The notes under the pieces are model-generated. The model ran no database searches and was not told the origin of the DNA. It was given only the letters and a program-made list of their open reading frames with translations. A DNA stretch of 64,000 bases from Demequina oxidasica (GTDB taxonomy: Bacteria; Actinomycetota; Actinomycetes; Actinomycetales; Demequinaceae), in assembly GCF_000975115.1 (NCBI RefSeq), contig NZ_BBRE01000003.1, positions 186,001 to 250,000 of the forward strand, in the 5' to 3' direction. This document shows positions 26,362-35,175 of the stretch, piece by piece. Made by a program: the position numbers and the translations under genes. Numbering within the stretch: position 1 is the stretch's first letter; every line of letters begins with the position of its first letter.

Positions 26362-27807
26362 TTAACGATCCTTCACCTGCACGTGGACGTCGACCTCGCT
26401 TCCACCGGCGACGCGCTTCCACGTCAGCGACCCTCCAAGCTCGTTTTCCACTAGGGTCGTCACAATTTGCGACCCTAGCCCGGTGGGCTTGGCTGACAGT
26501 CCAACGCCGTCATCCGCGATCACTACGTCAAGGTCGGTGTCATTCCGACGCGCCGTGACCGTGATGGTGCCGTGCTCGCGACCCACAAAGCCGTGCTCCA
26601 CCGCGTTCGTCACGAGTTCCGTGATGACCAGCGCGAGCGATGACGCAAACTGCGCCGGAATAAGCCCGAAGTCTCCCTCACGGACAATCTTGACCTGCAC
26701 TCCCGGCGAGGCAACGTCAGCTGCCATCCGCATCGAGCGTCCCGCGAGGTCATCGAAGTTCACTAGTTCGTCTAGCGTGCCCGAGAGCGTCTCGTGAACG
26801 AGCGCGATGGTGGACACCCGGCGCATAGCTTCCGCGAGCGCCTCCTTGGCTTCGGGAGCCTCAACGCGCCGGCTCTGCAACCGCAATAGCGCAGCCACCG
26901 TCTGCAGGTTGTTCTTCACCCGGTGGTGAATCTCGCGGATTGTCGCGTCCTTGGTGATGAGCTCGCGTTCACGCCTGCGCAACTCGCTCACGTCGCGGCA
27001 CAGCAGTACCGCCCCGGCGCGCGAACCATCCACGGAGACTGGTATCGCACGAAGCGACAGGCACGCGCCGTTCACTTCCAAGTCAGTACGCCAGGCAGCA
27101 CGGCCCATTACCACCATGGCCAACGTTTCATCGATCAATCCACGATCGGTGACGAGTTCGCTGGTCACGCGTGGCAGCGACTTGTTCATCAACGGCCCGT
27201 GCACTCCGAGCCGATGAAAGCACGACAACGCATTAGGCGACGCATATGTCACGTGACCGACCGAGTCGAGCCGCAAGACTCCGTCACCCACGCGAGGAGC
27301 ACCGCGCTTGGGCCCCGTCACCGACGTATGGACCGGGAACTCGCCCTGAGTAATCATGCGCAGCAGATCATCGGAGGCGCCCTTGTAGTTCAATTCAAGC
27401 CGCGATGACGAACGGGAAACCACCTGCGACACCTCGCGCGTCAGCACCGCGATGGCGCGACCGTTCATCACCACTGGCAGTGCATCCTCCCGCACCGCAT
27501 AAGTCTCGTCCCAGCGCGGCTCGCGGGACGCAACTATGGTGCCCTCATCGAGGGCTCTGCGCAGATGAGCGACGCGAGTGGGACCCGCCATCGTCCCCAC
27601 GACATCGTCTTGATGAACTGTGGGACCGGTCGAGGGGCGGCACTGGGCCACCGCGACGAACCCGTCCGGCACCTCCCGCCACATGACCAAATCAGCGAAC
27701 GCAAGGTCCGCGATAATCTGCCAATCGGCGGTCAGCAATGCCAACCAGTCCGCCTCAGCATCGGTGAGGGGTCCGAACCGCTCGGCGGTCTCGCGCAAAG
27801 TTGCCAC
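26362..27807 (-). CDS. pdtaS: Sensor histidine kinase, PdtaS-like (HisKA_2)
   Basis: 481 residues, no membrane helix. N-terminal GAF-like domain (about 1-150), PAS domain (about 170-275), then the HisKA_2 motif IREIHHRVKNNLQT with the phospho-acceptor at His294/His295 and an ATPase domain (VITELVTNAVEHGF, IADDGVGL, GLGSQIVTTLV). In mycobacteria PdtaS phosphorylates the RNA-binding antiterminator PdtaR and senses NO and copper. No PdtaR gene is in the window; in other genomes it is also elsewhere. Convergence with whiB1 supports the identity. Confidence 0.9.
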   Translation of the reverse strand: MATLRETAERFGPLTDAEADWLALLTADWQIIADLAFADLVMWREVPDGFVAVAQCRPSTGPTVHQDDVVGTMAGPTRVAHLRRALDEGTIVASREPRWDETYAVREDALPVVMNGRAIAVLTREVSQVVSRSSSRLELNYKGASDDLLRMITQGEFPVHTSVTGPKRGAPRVGDGVLRLDSVGHVTYASPNALSCFHRLGVHGPLMNKSLPRVTSELVTDRGLIDETLAMVVMGRAAWRTDLEVNGACLSLRAIPVSVDGSRAGAVLLCRDVSELRRRERELITKDATIREIHHRVKNNLQTVAALLRLQSRRVEAPEAKEALAEAMRRVSTIALVHETLSGTLDELVNFDDLAGRSMRMAADVASPGVQVKIVREGDFGLIPAQFASSLALVITELVTNAVEHGFVGREHGTITVTARRNDTDLDVVIADDGVGLSAKPTGLGSQIVTTLVENELGGSLTWKRVAGGSEVDVHVQVKDR

Positions 27808-27867
27808 GCCTCTAGCCTAAGGGTCGCGCGCAGGCGCGGTAGCCTGGTGACACCTTGGAGGGCGTCC

Positions 27868-28371
27868 ATGAAGATAATTCACCAGCACACGTTTCACGCG
27901 AGTCTCGACCGCGTCATAGCAATGCTCGCTGACGAGGAGTTTGCCGCAGTGCGTGCAAATGCCTCTGGAGCCGCAGACCAGGACGTCCTGGTCGATGGGG
28001 AGCCGGACCAGGCCTTTACTGTGCTGATTCGCCGCGTCGTGCCATCGGCGTCGATTCCTGCCGAGTTCCAGAGCTTTGTGAGTAAAGACCTCAAGGTGAA
28101 GTACACCGAGGCCTGGGAGCCACCCAACCCGGCCGAGTCGGACCGCGTCGGCACCTTCGCGATGGAGATCGTGGGCGCACCCGGCCATGTCTCAGGGGCA
28201 ATCGGCCTGACGCCCGGCGACGGGACCGTGGAGTTTCTCGCGACCGGCGAGATATCCGTAAGCGTGCCGTTGATTGGTGCGATCATCGAACGCGCCGTGG
28301 CGCAGGCGATGGAGACCGGGTTCGTTGCCGAGCTCGCCGCAGCAGACACCTGGCTCGCCAACCGGGCATGA
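27868..28371 (+). CDS. DUF2505 family protein
   Basis: 167 residues starting MKIIHQHTFHASLDRVIAML, typical of DUF2505, a START/SRPBCC-like fold thought to bind small hydrophobic ligands. The ATG is well supported by GGAGG 6 nt upstream; the longer frame from 27565 would overlap the divergent kinase gene. Its TGA overlaps the ATG of the following crcB gene, so the three genes 27868-29203 are translationally coupled. No riboswitch-like structure was found in the 60-bp leader. Confidence 0.85.
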   Translation: MKIIHQHTFHASLDRVIAMLADEEFAAVRANASGAADQDVLVDGEPDQAFTVLIRRVVPSASIPAEFQSFVSKDLKVKYTEAWEPPNPAESDRVGTFAMEIVGAPGHVSGAIGLTPGDGTVEFLATGEISVSVPLIGAIIERAVAQAMETGFVAELAAADTWLANRA

Positions 28372-28838
28372 CCCTTCCTGCACCGGTCCAGGTGTTTATC
28401 GGCGGCACCCTTGGTGGCGCCCTCCGCATCGGCCTTGACCTCCTGTTTCCCGCCGGTGCGCAGGGTGTCGCGTGGGACGTCGTCACCATCAACGTGGTCG
28501 GATCATTCGTGCTGGGCGCGGTGGCCGCGCGTAGCGAGGCCATGGGTGGACACCGCCACTTCCCCCTGATCGGACCGGGGCTGCTTGGCGGATTCACGAC
28601 GTTCTCCGCCATCGCGTCCCTGCACTGGACGGCCGGCACCAGCCTGGGCCTCGCGGCCGGCGTGCTCGCCCTCAACATGGTGCTCGCGTTTGGCGCGGCG
28701 GCATGGGGATGGAGCCTGGGGGCTCGCGGCTCGCGCGCGACCGAATTCGTGGAGAATCTTGCCAATGAGCCCGACGGCGTGGTGCACGACTCTCACGTGC
28801 CGACTGAGGGCGATGCTGCAGGCGGGGAACGCGCATGA
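28368..28838 (+). CDS. crcB: Fluoride channel Fluc/CrcB, first subunit
   Basis: 156 residues with four membrane helices and the Fluc signatures: TINVVGSFVLG (pore Asn) and LLGGFTTFSAI (Phe-box and Na+ site region). A 35-residue hydrophilic tail follows the last helix. Fluc exports toxic F- as a dual-topology dimer. Gram-positive bacteria often encode two subunits that form a heterodimer, which fits the second crcB that overlaps by 4 nt. Confidence 0.93.
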   Translation: MTLPAPVQVFIGGTLGGALRIGLDLLFPAGAQGVAWDVVTINVVGSFVLGAVAARSEAMGGHRHFPLIGPGLLGGFTTFSAIASLHWTAGTSLGLAAGVLALNMVLAFGAAAWGWSLGARGSRATEFVENLANEPDGVVHDSHVPTEGDAAGGERA

Positions 28839-29203
28839 GCCCGCTGATCTATCTCGCGGCGGCCCTGGCCTGCGGTGCCGGAGCGGTAGTGCGCTTTGGG
28901 CTGTCCAAGATGAACGCGCGGTGGAAACTACCGTGGCCCACCTTTGGCGCCAACCTACTCGGCAGCTTCACCCTGGGCGTCATCGCTCACATTGCCCTCA
29001 CTGCGCCGCACGCGGACCAACTCACGCTGATCGCCGGAGGCGGCTTCGCGGGCGGGCTCACGACCTTCTCGACCCTCTCGGTCGATGCCGTGGTGCTGTG
29101 GCGAGGGGGCAGACTCACCTACTCGATGAGTTACCTCGCGGCTACGTTCGTGGGCGGACTACTGGGAGCCGGCTTCGGCTGGGCCCTCGTTGGCTGGCTC
29201 TAA
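28835..29203 (+). CDS. crcB: Fluoride channel Fluc/CrcB, second subunit
   Basis: 122 residues, four helices, with FGANLLGSFTLG and FAGGLTTFSTLS. It is the smaller partner of the preceding crcB (ATGA overlap), most likely inserted in the opposite orientation to make an antiparallel heterodimer. The charge pattern differs between the two copies, as expected for opposite topology; this is inference. Confidence 0.93.
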   Translation: MSPLIYLAAALACGAGAVVRFGLSKMNARWKLPWPTFGANLLGSFTLGVIAHIALTAPHADQLTLIAGGGFAGGLTTFSTLSVDAVVLWRGGRLTYSMSYLAATFVGGLLGAGFGWALVGWL

Positions 29204-29249
29204 GGCCCCACCCACAAGGACACCCAGCCCAAGCATCGGCCGGTGCGTT

Positions 29250-29531
29250 CTATTCCTCGATGGTCACGCCGCGCCAGAAAGCGACGTGCTCGCGAATGTT
29301 CTCCGCGCGCGGCTTGGGGTCGTCATAGTGCCACGCGGCGTCCTTGTTGACCTCTCCGTCCACCACGACGTCCTCGTACGTCGCCGAGCCCTTCCAAGGG
29401 CAGACGCTTTCCATGTCGGACGACTGAAAATACTCCGCCTTAATGCTGTCCCTTGGGAAGTAGTGATTGCCCTCCACGATTTCGGTGTGGTCGGACTCCG
29501 CAATGACGGTGTTGTTCCAGATTGCCTTCAT
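29250..29531 (-). CDS. DUF427 domain protein
   Basis: 93 residues: MKAIWNNTVIAESDH, EGNHYFPRDSI, CPWKGSATYEDVVVDG and an AWHYDDPKPRAENIREHVAFW end, all hallmarks of DUF427, a small beta-barrel family of unknown function with a conserved Cys-Pro-Trp-Lys patch. ATG 29531 has GGAGGA 4 nt upstream, so the longer frame to 29675 is rejected. It runs towards the crcB genes; the permease gene upstream on the same strand ends 116 bp away. Confidence 0.9.
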   Translation of the reverse strand: MKAIWNNTVIAESDHTEIVEGNHYFPRDSIKAEYFQSSDMESVCPWKGSATYEDVVVDGEVNKDAAWHYDDPKPRAENIREHVAFWRGVTIEE

Positions 29532-29647
29532 GATTCCTCCATCGGTAGTCAGCCGCGCAATGGATTGGTGCCAGCGGCCTCTCACCTTGGCCAACAGCGT
29601 CACGGCACCCGACATTCCTGCGGCTGCCCAAGATCCCGGAAGTTGGG

Positions 29648-30946
29648 CTACTCGCGGCGCTTGCGCACTACCCAACCCACCGCCGGCCAGCCGACGACCA
29701 GCGCCAGCACCACCAGCGTGGGCGCCACATCATCGGTGCTCGCGCTAAGGGCCACGCCTGCGAGGACAAGCGATGCGACCAACCCCGCAGCAGACACTTC
29801 GACTGGTACACGCAGACCCTCCGTACGGCCCGCCACTCGTTGCCTGATCGCGGCCAGGTTGGCCACCGCGTAGTACGTCAGCACCGTCGCGACGGACACC
29901 AGTAACAGGTTGGTGCCGCTCGTCCATACCAAGGCGACCGCAACCAGTGCCACGACCAACTCCGCGCGCCACGGCGCACCGGATGAGCCTTGCACAGCCA
30001 GCGTTGAAGGCAAGTCACGCTCGCGTGCCATCGCCATGGCGGTGCGACCCGCGCCCGCCATCACGGCGAGCATCGCCCCAAAAGTCGCCATGGTAGCGGC
30101 GACGGTGACGACGACGAGTGGTAGGTGGCCCACGGTCGCCAGTTGCTCCAAGGGGCCCGCAAGCGAGCCCTCGTCTACCGTCGTGCCCTGGCGGCGTGTT
30201 GCCAACCCGCCCAGTGCATCGACGCCAACATAAGTGGCCAGCGCCCAGGCAATCGCGAGATAGAGGGAGACCACCACTGCGAGCGCCACAATGATCGCCC
30301 TCGGGATGGTGCGGGCAGGATCTCGTACCTCCTCGCCAAGAGTTGCGATGCGCGCATACCCGGCAAAGGCGAAGAAGGCGGACGATGCCCCGACCAGGAA
30401 CGTCGCAACCGGTCCAGATTCCTGCGCGAAGCGAAGGCCCTGCGGCACCTCCCCATGGCCCGCCACCGCTGCGCACACAATGCCCATTAGTGCCAGCGTC
30501 ACCACCACTGCAATCACGGTGGCTCCGGTCGCGGTCTTGGTGATCCCGCGCGCATTGAGGGCCCACGCGAGAGCCACCGCGGCCGTGGCGATCCACTGCG
30601 CGTGCCCTGGCAGCACGTAGGCGCCGAGCACCAGCGCGCCCACGGCAACGGAGACCGTTTTGCCCACCAGAAACGCTGCGCCCGCCACGTGCCCAGGAAA
30701 AGCCCCCAACTCTGCGCGACCATACGCATAGGCTCCGCCCGCGACGGGATACCTGCTGGCTAGCTGGGCGGTGGACAGTGCGTTCGCGAGCGCGACCAAC
30801 GCGGCCAGGGCGACCGCTGCGAGGTACCAGTCACCGGCGCCCAGCACGGCCGACCACATGTCTGAGAACACTCCGGCACCGAGCATCGAGCCGACCCCGA
30901 TGCCGGTGGCAGCTATTACGCCGATGCGCCGGGTTGTGGAGGTCAT
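29648..30946 (-). CDS. APC family amino-acid permease
   Basis: About 432 residues with around twelve membrane helices. The first helix carries GIGVGSMLGAGVF, the unwound substrate site of APC transporters, and FAFAGYARIATLGEEVRDPARTIPRAI is the family signature in the middle. It probably imports or exchanges an amino acid or amine; the substrate is not predictable. ATG 30946 (MTSTTRRIG) is chosen; an upstream GTG at 30955 is possible. Its 5' side faces the tRNA terminator. Confidence 0.9.
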   Translation of the reverse strand: MTSTTRRIGVIAATGIGVGSMLGAGVFSDMWSAVLGAGDWYLAAVALAALVALANALSTAQLASRYPVAGGAYAYGRAELGAFPGHVAGAAFLVGKTVSVAVGALVLGAYVLPGHAQWIATAAVALAWALNARGITKTATGATVIAVVVTLALMGIVCAAVAGHGEVPQGLRFAQESGPVATFLVGASSAFFAFAGYARIATLGEEVRDPARTIPRAIIVALAVVVSLYLAIAWALATYVGVDALGGLATRRQGTTVDEGSLAGPLEQLATVGHLPLVVVTVAATMATFGAMLAVMAGAGRTAMAMARERDLPSTLAVQGSSGAPWRAELVVALVAVALVWTSGTNLLLVSVATVLTYYAVANLAAIRQRVAGRTEGLRVPVEVSAAGLVASLVLAGVALSASTDDVAPTLVVLALVVGWPAVGWVVRKRRE

Positions 30947-30992
30947 GGCGCGCACCGAAGATAAGTCACGCGGCTAGCGTACTTGCGCGGGA

Positions 30993-31030
30993 ACAAGAAA
31001 ACCCCCTCCCGGAGGAGGGGGTTTTCTTGT
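30993..31030. terminator. Strong intrinsic terminator after the initiator tRNA
   Basis: Perfect 17-bp inverted repeat (ACAAGAAAACCCCCTCC) around loop CGGA. On the minus strand it follows the tRNA by about 16 nt and ends in GGGGGTTTTCTTGTT, a stem with T-run. It also isolates the permease promoter region from transcription arriving from the tRNA. Confidence 0.85.
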
Positions 31031-31045
31031 ATCTACTTCTGCAAG

Positions 31046-31119
31046 TAGCGGGGACAGGATTTGAACCTGCGACCTCCGGGTTATGAGCCCGGCGAGCTAC
31101 CGAGCTGCTCCACCCCGCG
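31046..31119 (-). tRNA. Initiator tRNA-fMet (anticodon CAT)
   Basis: 74 nt. The acceptor stem begins CGCGGGG and ends CCCCGCT plus A73, leaving C1 and U72 unpaired; the anticodon stem has three G:C pairs next to the loop (CCGGG-CTCATAA-CCCGG). Both are hallmarks of the initiator, so this is not elongator tRNA-Met. T-arm reads GCAGGTTCAAATCCTGT. The 3' CCA is not encoded (CTT follows) and must be added by tRNA nucleotidyltransferase. Confidence 0.95.
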
Positions 31120-31132
31120 TCGGTAAGCCATC

Positions 31133-31138
31133 ACTCTA
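31133..31138 (-). promoter_or_regulatory. -10 element of the tRNA-fMet promoter
   Basis: TAGAGT on the minus strand fits the TANNNT -10 pattern and lies 13 bp before the mature 5' end, so transcription would begin about 6 nt upstream of the tRNA. No clear -35 match was found at 16-18 bp. Confidence 0.45.
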
Positions 31139-31213
31139 CAGTGCGTTTGGTCACTGACCTAATCGCCTGATTTCCACCTGCGATCTCCTCCCTCTTTCGT
31201 TAGAGTCGGGCGC

Positions 31214-31969
31214 ATGACCACACCTATACCTGACGATCCACACACACCGCGTCCCGGGCAGGAAGACGCCCTTTCTACACCCTCGGGGATGGCAGCGCCC
31301 ACGCCTCCACCTCCCCCTCCCACACCAAGCCATGTGCCGCCACCCGGCGGATTCCAGGCGACGGGGTGGGAGCCGGAGCGCCCGCAAGGCCTCGCGATAA
31401 CCACCATCGCGCTTACGGGGGTGTACACGCTCGTCCAGGTGGCCGCTGCGTTCGGCGCACAGGATGCCACCGATCGTGCCAAGGACGCCATTGAATCGGG
31501 ATCCACGCAGACCGACGTCACGGGGAGCGTCACGCAGCTCCTTTCCGCGGTGATTGGAATCGCGGCGTTTGTGGTGCTCGCACTGTGGATGACGCGAATC
31601 CGCTCCAACCTCGCAAAGAGGGGCATCCGCGCTGGCGGCCCGCCGCGGGTGGAGTGGTGGGGTTGGTTCGTGCCCATCGCAAACTACATCTTGCCGTTCC
31701 TGGGCATGAAGGCCATCGCGCGCCGCAAGGTCAGTGTGGGCATCCTGCTGGGCTGGTGGATTGCCTGGTGCCTGGTCTGGCTTACGTCGGTCGGCACCTA
31801 CGTGGTGTCGTTCTCCGGCATCGACTTCACCACCGGTGAGTACACGAATCCCGACGCGCTCGACGCCCTTGTGCCTCTCATATATGTAGCTACCGTGGCC
31901 ACGATCGTGTCTTGGGCATTCTTAGTGGTCATCATCCGCCGCGTCACGAACCGCCACCTCGAGGACTAG
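31214..31969 (+). CDS. DUF4328 family membrane protein with proline-rich N-terminus
   Basis: 251 residues. Residues 1-58 are hydrophilic and rich in Pro (TPPPPPPTPSHVPPPGG), followed by four hydrophobic segments. The signature ARRKVSVGILLGWW preceded by WWGWFVPIANYILPFLGMKA is typical of DUF4328. Function unknown; the proline tract may bind partners. The gene stands alone: tRNA on one side, strong terminator (31988) on the other. Confidence 0.85.
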   Translation: MTTPIPDDPHTPRPGQEDALSTPSGMAAPTPPPPPPTPSHVPPPGGFQATGWEPERPQGLAITTIALTGVYTLVQVAAAFGAQDATDRAKDAIESGSTQTDVTGSVTQLLSAVIGIAAFVVLALWMTRIRSNLAKRGIRAGGPPRVEWWGWFVPIANYILPFLGMKAIARRKVSVGILLGWWIAWCLVWLTSVGTYVVSFSGIDFTTGEYTNPDALDALVPLIYVATVATIVSWAFLVVIIRRVTNRHLED

Positions 31970-31987
31970 CACCGCACCCACGAAGTA

Positions 31988-32033
31988 CGCGAAGGGGCCC
32001 GGGAGAGCAGATGCTCTCCCGGGCCCCTTCGCG
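31988..32033. terminator. 22-bp perfect hairpin between DUF4328 and UPF0182 genes
   Basis: Left arm begins CGCGAAGGGGCCCGGG and its exact complement follows after a 2-nt centre (GA). Both flanking genes are convergent and end here (19 and 25 bp away), so the hairpin serves both strands. No T-tract. Confidence 0.8.
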
Positions 32034-32057
32034 TGTCACTATGCGGAGTACCTGGCC

Positions 32058-35000
32058 TTATGCCGAGGCGCCGTCGCCAGCATCAGCGGACGCCGCAGCA
32101 CTTGGCGTAGGCGACGCTACCGGCTCAGGGAGCCCCTCGACAGCACCACCATTTTCCTCCTGGATCCGTCGCTCGGCGGCTACGGCGTCCTCAAGCGCGC
32201 TTGTCAGCGCATCTTGTGAGTCACCATAGGCCGCGAAGTCGCCAGCCTTCAGCGCGATCTGGCCATCCTCGATGGCCTGCTGCGCCTTGGCGAGCGCGCT
32301 ACGAAGCGCACGCTCGTTCTCCGTGTCCGTGGTCTCCCCACCGGGCTCCGTGACGTCCGGCTCTGTCGTATCTGGTTCCGTAGTATCCGGCTCCGTCGGG
32401 TCGGGCGTCGTGGCATCCGGGTTATCCGGGTCGGTATCAGTGGTTACCGCAGCGCCCTTACCGAACACCTGGTCGAGCGCGCCCTGGAGAGTATCCGCGA
32501 AGCCCACCTCGTCACCGAAGGACACGAACACCTTGCGCAGCAGTGGCACCTGCGTGCCGGCGCTGGATTGGACATACACGGGCTGCACGTACAGCAACCC
32601 GCCACCGACGGGCAGCGTCAGCAGGTTTCCGTTAATAATCTCGGTCTCACCCTGGCGCAGCAGGTTTAGCGTGGTCTGCGCGTCCGAGTTGGAGTTGAAA
32701 TTATTCTGCACCTGACCTGGACCAGGGATGGTCGTGTCACGTGGCAGCTCCAGCAGTCGCAGTTGACCGTAGTCCTCGGCCACCTTGCCCGCCTCGTTAC
32801 CGGTCTCTGAGTCCACCGACAGGTAGCCAGTCAGCACGTTGCGGTCCGAGTTACCACCCGGGATGAACGAGCTCGTCAACGAGAACGAAGGCTCCTCCTG
32901 TCCCGGCATCTGCAGCGTCAGATAGTAGGGCGGCTGGGGGCCACTGCTACCGGGCGTCGGGTCTGACGGGTTGCGCCAAAAGTCCTGACCCGAGTAGAAC
33001 GACGATGCGTCGTCCACGTGGTAGCTCGTGAGCTGGTAGCGCTGCACCGTGAACATGTCCTGGGGGTAGCGCAAGTGGCTCATCAGCTGAGACGAGATCT
33101 CGTCCATGGGCTTCATATCGTTCGGGAAGATATTTTCCCAGGTCTTGATGATCGGGTCCTCAGGGTCCCACGCATACAGCGTGACGTGACCGTCGTAAGC
33201 ATCCACCGTGGCCTTGACCGAGTTGCGCATGTAGTTCAGTCGCGCTGGCGTCAGTCGGTCCTCAGCACCTGCGAACAGGCTGTCTGACTGCAGCGCACCC
33301 GAGTAAGGGAACTGCGTGGTGGTCGTGTAGCCATCGACAATCCACACCACACGGCCATCGACCACTGCGGGGTAGGTCTGCGAGTCGAGCTCCAGATACG
33401 GGGCGACACGTGAGACGCGGTCAAGCGGCTCGCGGTGGTACATGATTTGCGACTCTTCCGTCACACGGTCGGAGAAGAAGATCTGCTCCTCACCGAACTT
33501 GATCGCATACATGAGCTTGGCAAAGGTGTTCCCGATGCTGGGGCCACCGTCGCCGGAGTACGTAGTGTTGACCTGGTTTCCGGTCACGTCTTCCGAGCTG
33601 TCCGTCGGGTAGTCAAGTTCCCACGGCGGCGTACCCTCGGGGGCGCCGACGATCGAGTACGGAGGCGTGGTCTCGCCAAAGTAGATGCGCGGCTCGTAGT
33701 CAGGAAGCTCTCCAGTAGACGGGATGCCTCCCTCGTAGAAGTCGGGCTGTCCGTCGAGTTGGGTCTTGTTTCCGTAGGCGGCAACAACGCCGAACCCGTG
33801 GGTGTAGACCGTGGTGTCGTTTACCCAGTTGCGGTTCTCGTCGCCGAGGCCGTCGAGGTTCAGCTCGCGCACTGCGATCACGGTATCGCGCAGTTCGCCG
33901 TTGATGTCGTAACGGTCAACGTTGAGGTTGGCGGCAAAGTTGTAGTACTGCTTGTTCTGCTCGAGCTGCTGGAACGCGGGCGACACCACGTTGGGGTCCA
34001 GCAGACGGATCTGCGTGGTGGTCTCCGCGTCGTCCCGCAGCGCATCGGTTTGCGCCTCGGTCTTCGCGTCGTATTGCGTGACCTCGATGTCGTCGAGGCC
34101 ATACGCGTACCGGGTCGCATCAATGTTGCGCTGAATGTAGGTCGCCTCGAGCTCCTGAGCGTTCGGCTCTACCTGGAAGCGCTGCACGACGGCCGGGTAG
34201 GCCCAACCCACGACGATGGCGCTGAGCACCATGAGTGCCACGCCCATGGCGGGGATACGCCAGTCGCCGCGCCAGATCACGACGAGGAAGGAGATTCCCA
34301 CCAGGATCGCAATACCCACGAGGATTCCGCGGGCCGGCAGGATCGCGTTCACGTCGGTGTAGGACGCTCCGTAGAAGCGCTCACCCTGCTTGTTCAGCAG
34401 TGCGTAGCGGTCGAGCCAGTAGTTGGCTGCGATGCCGAGCATGACCAGCAGGCCCATAATGGCGAGCTGAATTCGGGCCCCGCCCGATGCCACGAACTTG
34501 CGCCCACCGCCGCCGATTCCTCCGTACAGCAGGTGAACGAAGGCCGCGAGCACCATGCACACGATCGTGATGGCGAGATAGAAGCCCACGAAGGAGCGCA
34601 GCACGGGGAGTGTGAAGACGTAGAACGACGCGTCGAGTCCAAACTCTGGGTCCGCAACACCGAATGACTCCTGGTTGAGGAACGCCAGCACGGCCTTCCA
34701 GTTCGCAGACATCGCCGCACCCGCGATGAGGCCCACAAAGATGGGCAGCGCGACCATAACGATCTTCTCGAGCGGTTCGATCTGCTCGCGATACTGGTCG
34801 AGCGTGGATCGTTGCCCCGTCTGGGCGGGTCGCACGCGGCGCGCGATCCACAGCGACAGCCACACTGCAACCGCAGCGATGACGCCAAAGATAAGGAACA
34901 GGGAGGCGCGCGTCAGCCACTGGGTGCGCCATACGTCGGTGAAGCCAAGCTGCTGGTACCAGACCACTTCGGTCCAGATGTTGGCTGTGATGACTACCGC

Positions 35001-35108
35001 AATGACCAGCACGGCGACAGCCAGCAGGGCAATGAGTAGTGGGGAACGACGCTTGGGCGGTGTCGCTATGGGCTGCGGCCGGGAGGGGCGGTCGTGCTCG
35101 GAGGTCAC
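32058..35108 (-). CDS. UPF0182 family membrane protein
   Basis: 1016 residues. Seven hydrophobic helices in the first 310 residues (LLIALLAVAVLVIAVVI onward), then a large extracytoplasmic region with the conserved tracts TYIQRNIDATRYAYGLDDIEV, TVVYTHGFG-like TTVYTHGFGVVAAYGN and DRVSRVAPYLELD. Near residues 895-920 there is a repeated PDTTEPDTTEPD linker, followed by a helical tail. The family is conserved in actinobacteria and some clostridia and cyanobacteria but has no proven function. GTG start with AAAGGAA upstream. In M. tuberculosis the homologue (Rv3193c) also neighbours the PDZ-Lon gene. Confidence 0.92.
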   Translation of the reverse strand: MTSEHDRPSRPQPIATPPKRRSPLLIALLAVAVLVIAVVITANIWTEVVWYQQLGFTDVWRTQWLTRASLFLIFGVIAAVAVWLSLWIARRVRPAQTGQRSTLDQYREQIEPLEKIVMVALPIFVGLIAGAAMSANWKAVLAFLNQESFGVADPEFGLDASFYVFTLPVLRSFVGFYLAITIVCMVLAAFVHLLYGGIGGGGRKFVASGGARIQLAIMGLLVMLGIAANYWLDRYALLNKQGERFYGASYTDVNAILPARGILVGIAILVGISFLVVIWRGDWRIPAMGVALMVLSAIVVGWAYPAVVQRFQVEPNAQELEATYIQRNIDATRYAYGLDDIEVTQYDAKTEAQTDALRDDAETTTQIRLLDPNVVSPAFQQLEQNKQYYNFAANLNVDRYDINGELRDTVIAVRELNLDGLGDENRNWVNDTTVYTHGFGVVAAYGNKTQLDGQPDFYEGGIPSTGELPDYEPRIYFGETTPPYSIVGAPEGTPPWELDYPTDSSEDVTGNQVNTTYSGDGGPSIGNTFAKLMYAIKFGEEQIFFSDRVTEESQIMYHREPLDRVSRVAPYLELDSQTYPAVVDGRVVWIVDGYTTTTQFPYSGALQSDSLFAGAEDRLTPARLNYMRNSVKATVDAYDGHVTLYAWDPEDPIIKTWENIFPNDMKPMDEISSQLMSHLRYPQDMFTVQRYQLTSYHVDDASSFYSGQDFWRNPSDPTPGSSGPQPPYYLTLQMPGQEEPSFSLTSSFIPGGNSDRNVLTGYLSVDSETGNEAGKVAEDYGQLRLLELPRDTTIPGPGQVQNNFNSNSDAQTTLNLLRQGETEIINGNLLTLPVGGGLLYVQPVYVQSSAGTQVPLLRKVFVSFGDEVGFADTLQGALDQVFGKGAAVTTDTDPDNPDATTPDPTEPDTTEPDTTEPDVTEPGGETTDTENERALRSALAKAQQAIEDGQIALKAGDFAAYGDSQDALTSALEDAVAAERRIQEENGGAVEGLPEPVASPTPSAAASADAGDGASA

Positions 35109-35148
35109 TGAGATTTCCTTTGCTTATGAACTGATTGCTGGCGACTCG

Positions 35149-35164
35149 CGCTTGTGGACAAGCG
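35149..35164. repeat. Short perfect palindrome between UPF0182 and PDZ genes
   Basis: CGCTTGT-GG-ACAAGCG, a 7-bp perfect stem with 2-nt centre, about 40 bp before the UPF0182 GTG and 12 bp after the PDZ gene stop. It may be an attenuator, an RNA processing site or a dimer operator. Confidence 0.4.
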
Positions 35165-35175
35165 TGCCACAGGGT

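Noticed and set aside
27808-27867. Fluoride riboswitch before the DUF2505-crcB operon
   Set aside because: No sequence matching the conserved fluoride aptamer core is visible in the 60-bp leader.
32345-32435. Tandem DNA repeat in the UPF0182 gene end
   Set aside because: It encodes the PDTTEPD linker and its unit is kept only loosely at DNA level, so it is a low-complexity protein linker and not an independent repeat element.
33435-34667. 410-codon open frame on the plus strand opposite UPF0182
   Set aside because: It mirrors the codon pattern of the well-supported UPF0182 gene and has a low-complexity composition rich in Val, Arg and His, typical for antisense frames in GC-rich DNA.
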